A stretch of 64,000 nt of DNA, from the NCBI GenBank assembly GCA_032164245.1, contig JAVMKO010000003.1, forward strand, positions 132,282,924-132,346,923. Direction: 5' to 3'. Origin of the DNA: Sternotherus odoratus (taxonomy: Eukaryota; Chordata; Testudines; Kinosternidae). Below, piece after piece: positions 22,170-36,500 of the stretch; the first letter of the stretch is position 1, and the number at the start of each line of letters is the position of its first letter. The translations under genes were made by a program, and so were the position numbers. The notes beneath the pieces are model-generated. The model was given only the letters and a program-made list of their open reading frames with translations. It did no database searches and was not told the DNA's origin.

Positions 22170-25100
22170 ATATACTGAGCATATATGAACTGTGATTTTT
22201 TATAAGTTGACCACATTTGGACAGATTTTCAACAAAAGGCATATCCCTGACATAACAGCAACAACCTGGCAAATTTCAAATTCTGACTCCAAAGGATGGC
22301 CGTGCTGGAGCTGTTCAAGGAAAAGGTCTCAAGCATTTTTAACATAGAAAAACAATGTAGTTTTCCTTGTCCATTCTTGGAAATGGCCAAACTATTTTGA
22401 TTGAAGCAGCCTAAAACATTCTTCCTGAGGGAGACATCCTATAGGTAAATTTTCAGCCTGAACAGTTAAAATTTGGCAAAGTAAGAAGCAACTGAAAACA
22501 GGGTCTTATAATGGAAACTGTCAGACAACCTTAAAACATATAGGTTTGCTAGCCTTGCCTATAATAAATACTTTATGATGTAAAGATAATATGCTGTAGT
22601 GAGCCATGATAATAATTCAGTTATCTGTATACATTTATCCAGACAGGGATAGATAGAGTTCTTTTCTTAATAAAGAAACTTGTGCTTGCACACTATTATA
22701 AATTGTACAATGAATTATAATCCATAAAAAGGACAGAGACATGGATGGCTGAGGAGATAGGTCAACAGTCTGAATGTGGCCCAAGTTGGTAGTTACAGGG
22801 CCAAAAGCTGGTAGTAACTAGAAGCAATTGCTACTTACCTTCTGTATGGTAAGTAGAAGGTATCTATGTGTAATAAATTGGTGGTCTTAGTCCTCTTCCC
22901 GGCACAAAGTTATTAACATCAGAGTTAAAACTCTTGCTTGCAGTTTCAGCTGGGAGGTAAAAATTGAAATGCCTATGATCAGATCATTCCTGCAGGATGG
23001 GTTAGAAATGTACTGGCTGGGTGCTATAGGTACTTTGGCCACTTCTGCATATAGACAACTTAAATCTCCAGTGTTCTTAATCTGACACCTTCTACAAGCA
23101 CAAAAATAACTTTTAAAAACTTTAAAAAATTATTCTTTTATGCCAAGGAGATAGTTTGTTCATCATCTCATGAATGATATTTTTTCTTCTTCATTTTTTT
23201 GGGTATTAGAGTTGGTTGAGATTTTCTGAATTTCAAAGTTTCATTGATCATTATAATTATAATTCAACGAGAAATGTAAAAGAAAGACATTCATGAAAAT
23301 TTCCCCTTATTTTTGACCAGTTCTAAAACATAATATGAGAACTATGGTTAGGGCTAAGTGGCCTGGAAGGAGCCTTTTAAAATATTTAAGATATAATAGG
23401 TTTCTGAAAACAAAAACTAAAGCCATCCTGCATAGAAGAACCAAATGGTGTCTGGACAACCAAGTTTAAAAATACTACTAGCAGTAAGACCCTAAGTTGT
23501 TTGTGGTATAAACAAATTGTATTAGGGCTAAACACTACCCTTGGCCTACAGAGGTGTACAAGGAGAAATAGAAAGTAAAGAGCTTCAGATTGTCATACAA
23601 TCACCTAGTGTTGTACTTCTTACCAAGATTTGTTTGCTATTCTTTCTGGAACATAGCTACCAATGTTCATGTTAGAGTTGAATGAAAAACCAACAAAAAG
23701 TTTTGCAGGAATTCTTTAACTTATTTTACAGTTGATTTTTAAAAAAGTCAAAATCGACATTTTATATAGTTAAAAATTTCTACCAATTCTACAGATGGTA
23801 AAAAAACAAAACAAACAACAGTAACAAATTTGTTACCTTTTCATTATAAATTTTGCTTTGTAGTAAAAAAACTTAACTCGCAATGAAAAGTTTTATTGAA
23901 AACTTTACATTCAGGAAATTTTTAACAGCTCTAGTTCACATGTTTGGGAGCAAGACATTGTTAGGTAAGATAAAAGCAAGATGTGTAGTCAATGAATCCT
24001 CCTCTGCAGTTCAACCACTGGTCATGGAGTATTGTGTTATTGTGTTTTTTTGTCCCACTGTAGATCAAAGCAGGGTTTCCCAACATATGATTTGAAACGC
24101 CCACTGTAGGAAGGCCTCAAGTGATAATGGGCAAACGAAAATAAAAACAACTTTCACGTCTCAGTAGTGCTAATCCCAAAGATTCACAAAAATCAAGAGC
24201 CAGCTCCCCATGAGATTGTCTTTAAAATAATGCATTTTAGATTCTTCTGGGATTTGAGCCTTTAAGATTCTAATTCTAAAGCTTTTCTCCACAACCATAA
24301 GAGCCAGAAACTTTTAACTTTCATTGAAAAAAAAAGTTCACTCTGGGGCCTGGGGCTTCCAGAAAAATATGAAGTATGCCAAGACAGGATAAAATTGCTA
24401 TTGGCAAGAGCTCAGAACCTGAGCTCTATGCTAGCTCCTTCCAAAGTAGCTTCCTACCTTCTACTAAAGCCTTCTCTCCTCCAGGAATGGGAACTATATT
24501 TTTCCCTGCAGGCTTCCTCGGTAGGCCACGCCTCCAGCAAAGAGAACAGCTAGGCTGAGAAGAGAAAGGACCAAGCTAGCTAAAAGAGGATTCAATCTGC
24601 CTGTTCCACAGAAGGTGTGAGGAAGTGAGCCCTGGTCCTTCTGCTTACAGTGAGTCTGATCCACATGGGGATGGGAGAACTGTTTAAAGGTTGGGAGAGA
24701 ACAAGGAGATTTTTCAGGTTTGTCCTTCCAATGCTGCATCCATAACCTCCCCTGCCTTCCCCTTATGACTGTTTTAAACATTTGTTCCTTATAACTATGT
24801 TTTAATGACAAAATATACTGAAAAATATAAATCCAACACCGCAAATAGAATTGCAAGTGATAAAATATGCCCATAGTGTAGCTTGCCAGAGCATAGAGAA
24901 GTATGTTATGGTATTGCCATCTCCAAGCATTTAAAAATGAGTCAGAGCCTCCAAAAGTTATGTAAAAACCATGGGATTTTTAAAAAATAATTTTTGGGGA
25001 GGAGATTAAAATTTGTTTTCTGAGCATTTTGGGTTTGCAAGAATAGACCCCCCCCCCATCCCCCATGAAAGCTGAGGTGGCATTATTTCAGGAATTGGGC

Positions 25101-26879
25101 TTTTATGAAAAAAGCCAATATTGTGAGAGTTGGTGGCATTACTGTTGACAGATATGCCCGGTTTACACAGTGGGAGGTATAATTTAGTGGTCACAATGGT
25201 TGGGGCTTGCACAAACCCAGTGAGCATTTATGTTGGCACTCACAGCAACACAAGTAGTAGCAATGAGCATGTTTTGTCTGCAAAAAAAGAAGTAGCAAAG
25301 AACACCCCACCTTGCATTAAGCCACCCTGACTCATAACACCTTCTCCTGCAATGGAAGTATTTCTCCTCTACTGGCAGCTGCATGTTAATGCTTATCCAG
25401 CAATATGCTGCTAATGCTGCCCAGACTGTTTGGTATAAAGTGCTTAATGAGCAAAAAGCTTCCTGTTTAATAGGCTTAATATTTTACCAGAGATTTGACT
25501 GAGTATAGCACTGCTATAAGTTGATTGTAAAGCACATGTATTCATTTCACAAGATGTGTTATTTACCTGGTGTGACATTCATTGCATTGTAGCTGGTATT
25601 ATATGTTTTTATTTAGATGAGCTGTTCTCTAAACAGTGTTCATTTTTAAAAATTGGGTTGTCACTCACAAGGTGGTCTGCAGGCATCTGCAAACAATAAA
25701 ATTCCATTAAGTGGATGTTTAACCATTTCCTTTCTGTACCAGGTGTTTTTTATGCTACCTCACTCAATGAAGTTTACAGCAAGTAGGCTTCACGGCATAC
25801 TGAAGTAAAGCAGCCATCTAACAGCTAACCAAAATAGGAAAGTAGCTGGGTCCAGTTACTGTATTTAATGGATGCTGTTGTGCCTAATTAGGGTGGAGTA
25901 CAACTTTAGTCCACCTATTAGTTGTTTAGGCTCTGCCTCCACTTTACAAGCTAGTCTTTGGGCTTTCACTAGGAAAGTATTCGCCTGTGGAGACTTTTTC
26001 TAGCAAAGACTTTGTTTCATATTGAAGCCAGAGGAAATTTTTTCCTTGAGGGTAGCCAGATACAAAAAGGGGTCTGTGAACAGCAAAAGCAGGAGCTGAG
26101 TTAAACTAATTAAATCCTCTGGTGGTGTAGTGCTGTCTCTTTGGAGATTTCTTGTTTTACCTGGAGAATTTGATTTTAAAGGGAGTAAAGAAGCCTGTTA
26201 ATAATGCAATGTTTCTGGAAGTTTAAAGCAATCTGTTATTAACTGGACAGTCAGGAAACATTGTTTGCAATAAATAGTGCTGCACAAAGTGGTCTTAGGT
26301 AAGGAGAGCATGAAGGTATGGCTACTGAGAAATAGCTACTGAGTGTCTGGGGCAGGAACCATCATTTTGCTGGATGTCTGCACAGTGCATTGCACAATGG
26401 TGGTCTGGTCTATGACTGGGATGCCTCCTCGGTACAACAGCAGCACAAATAATAATAAAGCAGGGAGGGTGGGGACAAGGAACCATGCTGAAACCATAAG
26501 TGTTTATGCAGATAGCTCTGCACTCCAGAGATCTATTCATGTGGTGTATCAGTCATATGTATTTGCTCTTGATGACACTCTCTTCCTGCTAGCTGAATGT
26601 CAGTGTCACTCACAAGGAAGTCTGCAAACAGTCAGTAAAGATATCCACCTTAATACCTCCTTCCCACTAGCAGAGGCTTCTTTTAGGGCTTCCTCACAGG
26701 TAGCTAAGACTTTCTTCTCCTCCTCCCAGGACCTGAGAAGCAGTGCTTTCCAACCCCAAGAAATAGTCATGTTACGAGGGAGATAGACACAGAGAGGTTT
26801 CAAAGAAATTAATTGCAGCAGGAGGCACATATGGGAGAAATTAAACCATTGTAGGGAGAGGGCTACTATAAAAGGGTTG
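22170..26879. other. Non-coding DNA, no gene seen
   Basis: Mostly AT-rich sequence. A short inverted pair TACTTACC/GGTAAGTA lies at about 22832-22857. GCAGGGTTTCCCAACATATG at about 24070 resembles a hAT terminus, but no partner end was found. A C-run is at about 25050. The 147-codon frame at 26343-26786 has no recognisable domain. Confidence 0.45.
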
Positions 26880-27500
26880 AAGGTATAATATGGTGGCCTG
26901 TCCCCTTAAAGGGCAAAGAGGCCTGGGGCCAGTTTCAGTGAGTCCTGCCCCACTACACCTGTACAGCAGGGTGCAGGGACTTCAAAGGAGGAAAGCTCAG
27001 TAGTTGGGTGCTAGCTGGGGAGGAGAGCACATAGGCCTCAGGAATGGGGACATCTGGATTAGGAGGCTGTTGGTGTGGGGCGTAAAGACTGAGCCCAAGA
27101 AGAGCCAGAGGCTTGTGGGCTAAACAAGAACACAGAGACTGAGGAGGAAAGCCCAGCAGTGATGGGCTGGCTGAGGGAGAGCAGAAGCCTGTGGATGACT
27201 CCAGCAGAAAGGCCTGGGAGATGAGGTGAGAGCAGGAAACACCCCCAAGGAGCCCAGGAGGAGCTGAAGTGAGAAGATAGGTGTTTTGGTAAGTTGTGAT
27301 GTTGATACCCTGGAAGGGGTGGAATTCTTCAAAGTGGCTTGGCCAGAGAGTCAAGTCATCTTTATAATGGGAGTTAGTGAATACTGTGGTGGGAAAACTG
27401 AGGCAGAGTGTTGCAATACTGGGTATTGCTGCAAGGGGGAGGCTGAGACAGTGAATTTTTGTGGCGGGGGAAAAACTGGTGAAGTGGCAAGAAGGAGAGA
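26880..27500 (+). mobile_element. Possible LTR-like fragment (unclassified)
   Basis: This GC- and purine-rich block stands out from its AT-rich surroundings. It has a TATA-like CTATAAAAGGG just upstream (about 26863) and CCTTAAAGGGCAAAGAGGCC, a word style seen in turtle LTRs. Neither terminus nor a target duplication could be fixed. The 226-codon minus-strand frame over it (26953-27633) is low in stops because of composition and shows no domain. Confidence 0.3.
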
Positions 27501-27564
27501 GAAAGGATAGAAACAGGTTCTGAACAGAGGAAAGGAAACAAAGGAAAGCAGGGGGGTATAGATG

Positions 27565-27725
27565 ACTAGGAATGAGGACATTTGAATTGTAGTCCCAGTC
27601 CTGGCACAACGTCTGTGTCCATAACCAAGTCATAGCTTCTCATTGCCTCAATGTACTCCTCTATAAAATGGGGATAATACAGTACTGATTACCTTCACAG
27701 ATAGGTAAAAGCACTTTAAGAGCTG
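27565..27725 (+). mobile_element. MIR/CORE-SINE fragment
   Basis: The order of motifs follows the MIR pattern: TTGTAGTCCCAGTCCTGGC, CCAAGTCATAGCTTCTC, ATTGCCTCAATGTACTCC, then CTATAAAATGGGGATAATAC and AAAGCACTTTAAGAGCTG. The head is missing or unrecognisable. Confidence 0.72.
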
Positions 27726-28224
27726 GGGCTGGAAATACTTGTTATATAACCCTTTGTGGGTTTTTGAAATGGTTTCTTTCCTAGGGGGCTGGCTTTTTTG
27801 GATCTCATTCTCAGGCCCTCTCTCTCTTCAGTATATAGAGAGCGTAGGTGCCCAACTCAGGGATTGTGGATTTCGCTGCGTGGCAAAGTTAGGCACTGCA
27901 ATGTATAAGTGCTCTTTCACCATGGATATGGGGCTTATGCTCTTAATGGATCACATATCTAGACACAGGAATATGAGAATGAAGGGAAATATTCATATTT
28001 TGGTTTGGTATTATATATTTTACTGACTTTCTTTTTTAATTATAATTTATTCTACAGCACCCACGTGGTCTCATGGTGCAAATTTTAAAATATGGTCCCA
28101 TGGACCAGGGACTGTAGGCCCTAATCATGCAACTGGAGGCCACATAGGCAGACCTGTATGCCTGGCTACTGGGCTTCCCAGAAGAAATGGGTCTTAAGGA
28201 GGGATTTGAGTAAGGAGAAAATAG

Positions 28225-29304
28225 TAGGGTTGCCAGGCATCTGGTTTTCAACGGGAACACTCGGTTGAAAAGGGATGCTGGCAGTTCCAATTAGCACCGC
28301 TGACTGTGCTCCTGGAAGCAGCCATCTTGTCCCTCTGGCTCCTAGGCACAGGGGTGGCCAGGGAGGCTGTGCACTCTGCCTCCGCCCTGAGCACCAGCTC
28401 TGCAGCGCCCCTTGGCTGGTAACTGTAGCCAACAGGACCTGCAGAGGTGGCGCCTGCAGGCAGGGGCAGTGCATGGAGCCACCTGGCCGCCCACACACAA
28501 AGGTGACAGAAGAATATGCCAGCTGCTTCTGTGAGCCACTTGAGGTAAGTGCTGCACTGCCTGGAACCTGCACTTTGACCCTCTCCTGTGTCCCAAGCCT
28601 CTGCCCCAAGCTCACACCCCGAATCCCCTCCCATACATCAGCCCCTTTCCCCAGTCCTGAGCCCAAACTCCCTCCTGGAGCCCACATACCCTCACATACT
28701 CAAGCCCCTACCTCAGTCCAGAGCCCCTTCCCACTTGCTGAACCCCTTGGCCTTAGCCTGGAGCTGTACCACATTCCAACACTCTGCCCCAACCTGAAGC
28801 CACCTCCTGTACCGCAAACCCTTCATCATTGGCCCCCGTAGCAGAGCCTGCACCCCCTAGCCAGAGATCTCACCCCCTCCTACACCGTAGCCTGGAGCCC
28901 CCTCCCATGCTCTGAATTCCTCAATCCCAGCTCAGATCCCCCTCCTGCACCCTGAACCCCTCATTTCTGGGACCCCCTAGAGCCTCCACCCCCAGCCCAG
29001 AGATGGTATCTCCTTTCACACTATGAACCCCTTGGACCCAGCCATCTCCTGAACCCCAAACCCCTCATCTCAAGCTGCACCCTAGAGCCTGCACCCCCAG
29101 CTGGAGCCCATATCCCCTCTCACCTCTCTGCCCCAGCCCAATGAAAATGAGCAAGTGAGCGAGGGTGGGGGGGAGGGAGCAACAAGGAGGGAGTTTGGAG
29201 TGAGTGGAGGTGGAGCCTAGTGGAAAGCGTAGGGTGGTGTGGGGCCTTGGAACGGGGGATGCATTGGTGTTCAGTTTTCTTTAAATAGAAAGTTGGCAAC
29301 TCTA
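28225..29304 (+). mobile_element. hAT-like non-autonomous element (1,080 bp), copy B
   Basis: It starts TAGGGTTGCCAGGCATCTGG and ends AAGTTGGCAACTCTA. The flanks GAAAATAG (28217-28224) and GAAAATAA (29305-29312) agree at 7 of 8 positions. The first third holds a CTCCTGGAAGCAGCC/CAGCTCTGCAGCGCC region; the middle (about 28560-29120) is the same quasi-periodic CCCCAGCC/CCCTGAACCCC-rich sequence as copy A. The 188-, 173- and 128-codon frames here are compositional artefacts. Confidence 0.87.
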
Positions 29305-30253
29305 GAAAATAATGCTTCACAGACCATGTCAGAGAGAGCATTCCACCCGAAAGGTGGTAGTGTGAAAATGGATGCTTTGATATTTTCTTACTATTAACCT
29401 CGAATTCTTACAATAATATCAATATCTGGTTGAAGGCATGTTATGGAGGAAATTATGAAACCTTAGTAAAATGGGGAGATCTCTTCCATCCATCAGCATT
29501 CAGTACTTCGCTCCAAACCACCATTCATGATAAATTGAATTAGAATAACATAACATTTACAAAAAAATGATTAGCTGAGAAAGAGAATGGGAAAATCAGA
29601 CTTTGTTTCAACAAAGCAAAAGATTTAAGAAATTATTATTGTTAATATCAAAATAAACAATTTGAAGTCCATGGTGGTTTAATATGCCAGAATATTAGAC
29701 ATAACTGCAAAAGTTACTTCATCCAAAATTAACTGATTTATGGGTTAGTTCCTACATCAATAGTGGAAACCACAGCTATGTAGCAGCCCTATCTGAATTC
29801 ACTCCTGGACAGCTGATCTCTATAACGTACAGCTTAGGATATGTCACAACCATTTGTAACATTGCAATACCAACTTTTTGTGACTATTATGTAAAGTACT
29901 ATAGCAAACTGCTGAATATTTTATCTGCATTTATCAAGCAATAGATTAAAGTAAAAATTTTAAAATAGCGACTTCTGTTGTACCTGCTGTGCCTTTTGTA
30001 ATTGCATTTCCTATTTAAAATAGGTCCCTTTTAGTAACTTTTGTTACTTAAGTATTATGTTGTTGGTGTTTCAGTCAGGGGTGGTGTTTGTACTGTTTGT
30101 TTGGTAGATTATGCTGTTTTTGTTGTTTGTTGTGATTTTAGGGAGACAGCCTTTGCCCAGTATACAATCCCAAATACGTGAGTGGCTTGTTGAGGAGCGG
30201 GTCCGGGGGAAGAAATCTCTAGCTGTTTAACAAAATAAGAAAAGGGAAGGCTT

Positions 30254-30292
<39 letters not shown>

Positions 30293-33200
30293 TGTACAGT
30301 CCCATCACAATGGGGCTTGATCTTTGGTTGCTGGCAGCTAAACACTATTGCTAGATAAATAATATAGTAACCCCCTTGAGTCAACAATAACTCTTGCAAC
30401 TATTGATAACGTGGGTGGGTGGAGCAGAGGGGAGAGAATGGCCATTTTTGGTGCTTCATTTTGACTCTTGTTCCCTCCCCACTTAAACACTGAATTTTAG
30501 TAGCCATTGTGGAAGAGCTCAGTAGCATGTATGATGTGCAGGACCTGATATACCTCACTCATCTTCATGGTAACAGTGTGTCTTTCAGAGTAACAAATAT
30601 ACATTATGATTGTCCGTCAAGTGTGGGTTTCTCTCAGTACCTTTCTCAACTGGTACCTTGCTCTCAATATCTCTCTCCACATAGTGGACCGCCACTACTT
30701 CTTTGGGGCTAGGGCCCTCCAAAGGTGAGGGGGAAAGAATTGTTTGTCATGATAAAACACATTAGTAATCAAATTATGAATCCTGTACTCACACTGGATG
30801 GTATGCCCCTTCTGCCCATATGCTTCAATCCTGTGTCTAATTAGTAACACGTTTTATCTTCTCCCTGAACTCTCCCTCCCCCGCCCCCCTTTTTGTTGTT
30901 GTTGAAGCAATGATGGTGGGACTATGTCAGAACTCCATACATGTATGTCAGAACTCTTTACATCCCTCAGCTCTAATTCAGGGTTTAGGTGAGTCATTAC
31001 CATAACTTTCTGAGAAGTTGGCAACAAGGTCTTATGGTGGATGTACATGCAAGTATTTCAAACTCTCTGTTTTTGAGAGGAGTAAAAGTATTCTAGAACT
31101 TGAAAAAAAACATTAGAAAAATTGGATGAGATTGTGAGAGTGAAATAAGGGTCTTGAGTGTGCTATACTTTGGAAAGGAAGGATCATTTATTGTAAACGG
31201 ATATAGTCCTCCAAGAAGGGACCATCTTGTTTATTATCTGGAATAGGTTGCCATTTCTTCTCTGAACCACCAGATGCCACACTTTTACTGCAAAATTCTA
31301 TTCCTACACCTGCACAACAGAAACAAATGTTTATCTTTCTACATTTTAATATAGCTCTTCAGTTTTTCTTCCTTTAAAAGGTTTAATTTGTAAGTCTTTT
31401 AAGCAGTGTGCTTTCTGCCTTATCTATACATTTACTGTAACTCTTAATTTTATATCGTTTGTAAATTAGTTGTAGATGGTTATTCAAGTACTTCTTTATA
31501 AGATCTCTTCTACTAGCCAGTTATGAATCTACCACCTACGAGCCATAATGACTCAGGATGAAGATTTAAAAATCCCTACCTAAACATAAAAAAGGAAAGA
31601 ACAATGATATCTGGTGTGAAGCAGCAACAAAATGTTTAAAAGCATTAGTGCAAAATTAAATGTAATCAACAATTTAGCTGCTATAATTTAATACACATCA
31701 AGATAATCTTAATTTCTGTTCTTATATACAAGAAGGGCTGGAGGGGAAAATGTTTATTCTAATACTTTTTTTAGTACTCTGCTCTTTAAAATGTAACTGA
31801 TTCATGTCATTTCTCTTACATCGAACTTTATTATCCACATTAAACATTCTTCAGTTATGCTTTTAACATAGATACACTTTCTACAATTTGGTTAAATGAA
31901 AAATTAAAGATTTTACAATTTGATCAGATGGCTAACATGATTTTGTTTGTGTGTGGTTTTTTTTTAAATGTGTTTTTTACTAAACCGTTTTCAGTAGAGT
32001 CATAAATAATTCACACATTTGTAAATGAATTGATTGTTTAGTACAGAATGAAAAGATCAAAGCTTGAATCATCCATTTTGGACCAAAGAGACAGTGCACT
32101 GTGGCATAATCAGAGGAACACACACCAACACATTAATACAGAAAAGAAACACAATTTTGGACAAACTATATGAAGGAATTGTAAGAGTTTAGATAAACAG
32201 GGTAATGTGTTAGCTGTGATGTTGGATTTAGTTGTAATGCAAGTTTAAAAAAAAAAACACCATTATTTGAGGGTTTATTAAATGACATGATGTAGTGTTG
32301 TTGCAGGCATTTTGAATTCCCTCATCCCAGTGAACCGAAAGCACCCTTAGATCCATGTGATATCAATAGTTAAAGGCAGCTTGCAAAAGCAAACCTTTCA
32401 GTATAAAAACAGATGCATATATTGAATATAAATAAACATCTCTATTGGAACTATATAAAAGTATACTTTGCAAATATAAAAGACATGAATAAAAATATTC
32501 TGACAGTTAAAGCAGAAGATTTCATTCATAATTAAAATACATAATTAAAAATTACTTAGAACACAATGCCTTTTATTTCTGTCAATGATGTTGCCCAACA
32601 ATTACCACACTAGTGGTTCTGTAATTCACATTACCGTATGGAAACTAAACTGAAGGACACAAAGAAGTAATGTTTTGGAAGTGGAGTATGTGGTAAAGGT
32701 ATATGCTATGTTTTTATATAAAGGCTACTTCTAAAGATACCTGCATCAAAATAGCACAAACATTTTTCATAGCACTCAGCTATAAATTTAGAACACTGAA
32801 TTCAATTTCAGTCTCAGTGCAAAAATATTAAAAAAAGAATAATGAACGGCACAGAGTAGTCCACAGCCTTTTTTACATAATGCCTCAGTGTAGAATCAGG
32901 ATTTATTTGGACTTGACTGAATTGCCCATGGTTAGCGGAAATCACTGTTTGTTCTTGATTCAAGAAAGAATAGTCGTCTTGACATAACAATATTTTATGA
33001 TGTCATTATAATTCTTTTTTAAAAAATACACCATTAAGTCATTTCATTACACTACCTTTTTCTTAATCTCTTCCTTTTTCTAAAAAATTGACATTTATCA
33101 TTGATTTTTCTAGCAGATGTTGTACTGGATGCCCTTTTCAAAAAAAGTACCTCAGTTAATTTGACCTCTCTTAATGATTACTCACATATTCCTTAGTAAG

Positions 33201-33470
33201 TGAATAAAACTTTTCTTTCACAGGATAGTAGGTACTTAATCCTCATTATTGAGAATATGCTGAAACCTTGAATACTTGTCAAAGATTCATTTTATAATCC
33301 TGAGGTTGCTTTGCCGTTCAGTGATTTACACTGGGACTGCGCTTACAATAATTGATTCATTCTATACTCAGTCTACTGGTGTCATTAAAATGACAGTACT
33401 TCGTTTTCCTTGTTGCAGTTTAGATTTACTTTTAAAGGTATAATTTCCACCAAATATGTAACACTTGAAG
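29305..33470. other. Repeat-poor AT-rich non-coding DNA
   Basis: Apart from the (TG)n run at 30257 no mobile element or exon is recognised in over 4 kb. This is the start of the quiet block that extends to about 44,370. Confidence 0.5.
30257..30289 (+). repeat. (TG)n microsatellite
   Basis: Sixteen uninterrupted TG repeats are followed by TACGTGTACA. Likely length-variable. Confidence 0.95.
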
Positions 33471-33585
33471 TAGGGTGACCAGGCAACAAATGTGAAAAAT
33501 CGGGATGTGGTGAGGGATAATAGGAAATAAGAAAGACCCAAAAATCGGGACTGTCACTATAAAATCTGGACGTCTGGTCGCCCTA
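33471..33585. mobile_element. hAT-like MITE (115 bp) with 8-bp TSD
   Basis: The ends are TAGGGTGACCAGG and CTGGTCGCCCTA, a good inverted repeat. The flanks ACTTGAAG (33463-33470) and ACTTGATG (33586-33593) agree at 7 of 8 positions. The interior has AAAAATCGGGAC- and AAAATCTGGAC-type words and no coding capacity. It is the only clear mobile element in the 29.3-44.4 kb block. Confidence 0.9.
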
Positions 33586-36500
33586 ACTTGATGGATTAGG
33601 GCATTTTGTATATCAAAATCCTAATGACTTAACTTTTGAGTCTAAAAATGCTAACTTGAAACATCTAAAACCACTAAATATATTGTATGTGTTTGATAAA
33701 AGTTTAAATGTAAATACATGAACAGAATGACCCTCTGGCAGTTTCTTGCTTATGTAAACTGCATGTTTTCTTGATACTATGTCCAAAAATTATCTGCAAA
33801 ACTTAGTTTTAAAATATAGCTACTATAGTCAGTTTCTTTGAAAAGCATACAGAAAGTAAGTTTCAAGAATATAGATGGTCACTTGTAATTTTGTACGAGG
33901 TGTAAATATGCATATCTACATAATGCATTTGCCACATTCCTTCACTATATATTGTTTTCTGTGGGGAAAGAACAATGAAATGAAAAGTGTCTAACCAATT
34001 CCTCACATTGACAATGTGACATGCAGCTTTCATTTTCTTGAGTGTGTTTGACTAGAGGATTAACTAAGTGCTAAGATACAGTAGGTTCCTCTAAAGCACA
34101 CTATAGTGTTCCCCCCCTTAGGTCCTGGTTTTGTGAAGCTATTAAGAAAAGAAAGAGATCTCAATGAATGCACTAATTATTGCACAGCAAACTGGAGTAA
34201 GTTATAATTTCTATTTAATAAAAAACATTGAAAGGTTATAACTGAAAAAGGTTTTGTGCAGCTCTTCCAGTAATATCATGTCATGTTAATTTTAATGAAG
34301 CTTCATTAAACTTTCCAGATAAGTAAAAAAGATAATTGTGGTTCATTAACATTGTGGTTCTATCCACAGCTGAAAAACATGTTGTAAAAAGTTAATAAAA
34401 AAAATTCAAATACACTACATGACTGACTAGGAAGTAGACAGTGTAAGAGAATTAATTAACCACCAAAACTGTCATTGATGGTCTAGTAAACTAGCAAAAG
34501 CCAGGAAAAAGTTAAGGCTGAAATATGCTTCACCAACCTTGATGTTCTTAAGTGGTGCAACACACAGTATTGTATGTGAGACCATCTGGGGCCCAATTCT
34601 GACTTCAAATAACAACCCTCCTCCTTCCTCTCATGGAAGTCAATGGTGTTTCTGTAGGTATTCAAGAGTAGAATTTGGCTCTTATAGGTTGCAAACACTT
34701 TTTGCAGCATGTGATTAAGGATAATGATTTGGGCCTGACTGATATCTTTGATTATTTTTTTTTAATTATTTGATCCTGAATGTTCTTTAATGAAGTTTTC
34801 TGCTGTAGTTAAAATTCCTTTGTTTTCAATGTGGTAAAAACGAAGTGTTAAGCGGGGGTGGGGGGAAGGATGGTGTGTCTGCATTTTCTTGGAGATTGCA
34901 TCAATTCTGGATACGCCCACATGATCTATAGTTCAGTGACACAATAGCCAATTAGTAAATTATTGACAAAATAGAAAGCAGTTGGCTTGATTAATCTTCG
35001 GTGGTTATGTCTACTTCATGTATTCATTGTGCCTGTATTCAAAACTCATTTTAATTTTGTTTGAAGATATGCAGTACTTTTTTTTTTTATTAAATTAACT
35101 TTTAAATTAAACATTTTAGATTTTAATTTTCCCAAATGGTGTAAATCTGGATTAAAGCACAAATTCATTTATTACAGTTAATTTTATAAGTATATTTGAG
35201 CTACAGCTGGAGGAAAAACTACTGTGTTAACTTGTATTTACATTTGTATCTCTGACCAGTTTCAAAACAGATGTGGCAAAAAAGCAAAGAGTTTCCAAAC
35301 AGAGATCTGATATGAAAATTTTCTGCAAAAAAATGTCTTTGACCAAATTATAAACTCTCTTTTCAGGTGATTATAATATAAACAGTAACTGCTGTTGGGC
35401 GAGGAGGGAGAGTGGCTTGTGAGTTCATTGTTTTTACCATACATTTCTCATATAACCTCCTTTAGAAATAGAGATTGAGCAAAAAATTATATTCTTCAGC
35501 TAAAAAATATCCTCTAATTAAAATGTGATTTATAGTGCATTTACAAGTTTTTGGTGGATTGACCTAAACATTTCTCTTTAAACTGTCTTTTATTTCTAAA
35601 TCAGGGGAGAGTTCAAAGTGGCACACTCAATTAGTGGTGTAACTAAAGGACCCTACATAATGTGACAAATCAATTTATTGAAGAAACTAGTAGGCAAGAA
35701 AAATAAGTATTTTGGCAGTATATTCCCCCTACTTTTTGAATTTAAGTAATCTTTATAAAAAATCTACAAAATTGGTATAAGCATTGTCTCACAGACTTGT
35801 TATAGGCCTGTACTTAAGTCATTAAAAAACCTAAGGTGTTCACTGTTTGGAAACTACATAGTATATTGGCCAAAAGTTAAATTTTGTTATCTTGTTCAAA
35901 TTTAGATTTAAATAAAATATTCTTAATCTATTGAAGCAAATACTTTAAGAACATTTTAAGTAAGTTTAACAAAAACCACACAAATGAGGACAGACAATAG
36001 TTTCCTTATCCCTTACATAATCGGATGCTGTAGCTGGAAAATACCGTGGTACTTTATATCCCTAGGAAATGCTTTTTTATCATCCAGTTAGCCTGGGGTG
36101 GGCTTCTGTTTATTCTAACTAAAACAGTCTGTTTTTCAGAATATCAGTAGGAGACTTATGCACTGCATAATACATGCAATAATAAAGTTGTTATAGAAAA
36201 GTAAAAATAGGTGTTGCAGGAGAGGCTTTTTTTATAGTAGTAATCAAAAAGTACATTTACCTTTTTATAGGTATGTAGATAGTCTTGGTGAAGCTACTGT
36301 ATAGCTAATGACTGAGTTATGTGTATGAATATTGTCTATTCAGATTGAATTATATAGGAAACTGAAACCCATATATTGAAATTTTAAAAAATACACATTC
36401 TACTAGTACTGTTTTTTCTCAAACCACTGTTTATAGACTGAGTTTCTCACTGCTCTGCATAGTGGTCCACAGAGTGAAACATTTTGAATAAGGGACAGGG

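Noticed and set aside
24066..24130. hAT-like end GCAGGGTTTCCCAACATATG
   Set aside because: No matching right end or flanking duplication could be found nearby.
26953..27633. 226-codon minus-strand open frame
   Set aside because: It is the longest frame, but it lies in purine-rich, possibly LTR-derived DNA with few stops by composition, and its translation is S/L/P-rich with no domain.
28275..28841. 188-codon plus-strand frame and overlapping minus-strand frames
   Set aside because: All lie inside the hAT-like copy B; the low stop density comes from the C-rich quasi-periodic interior.
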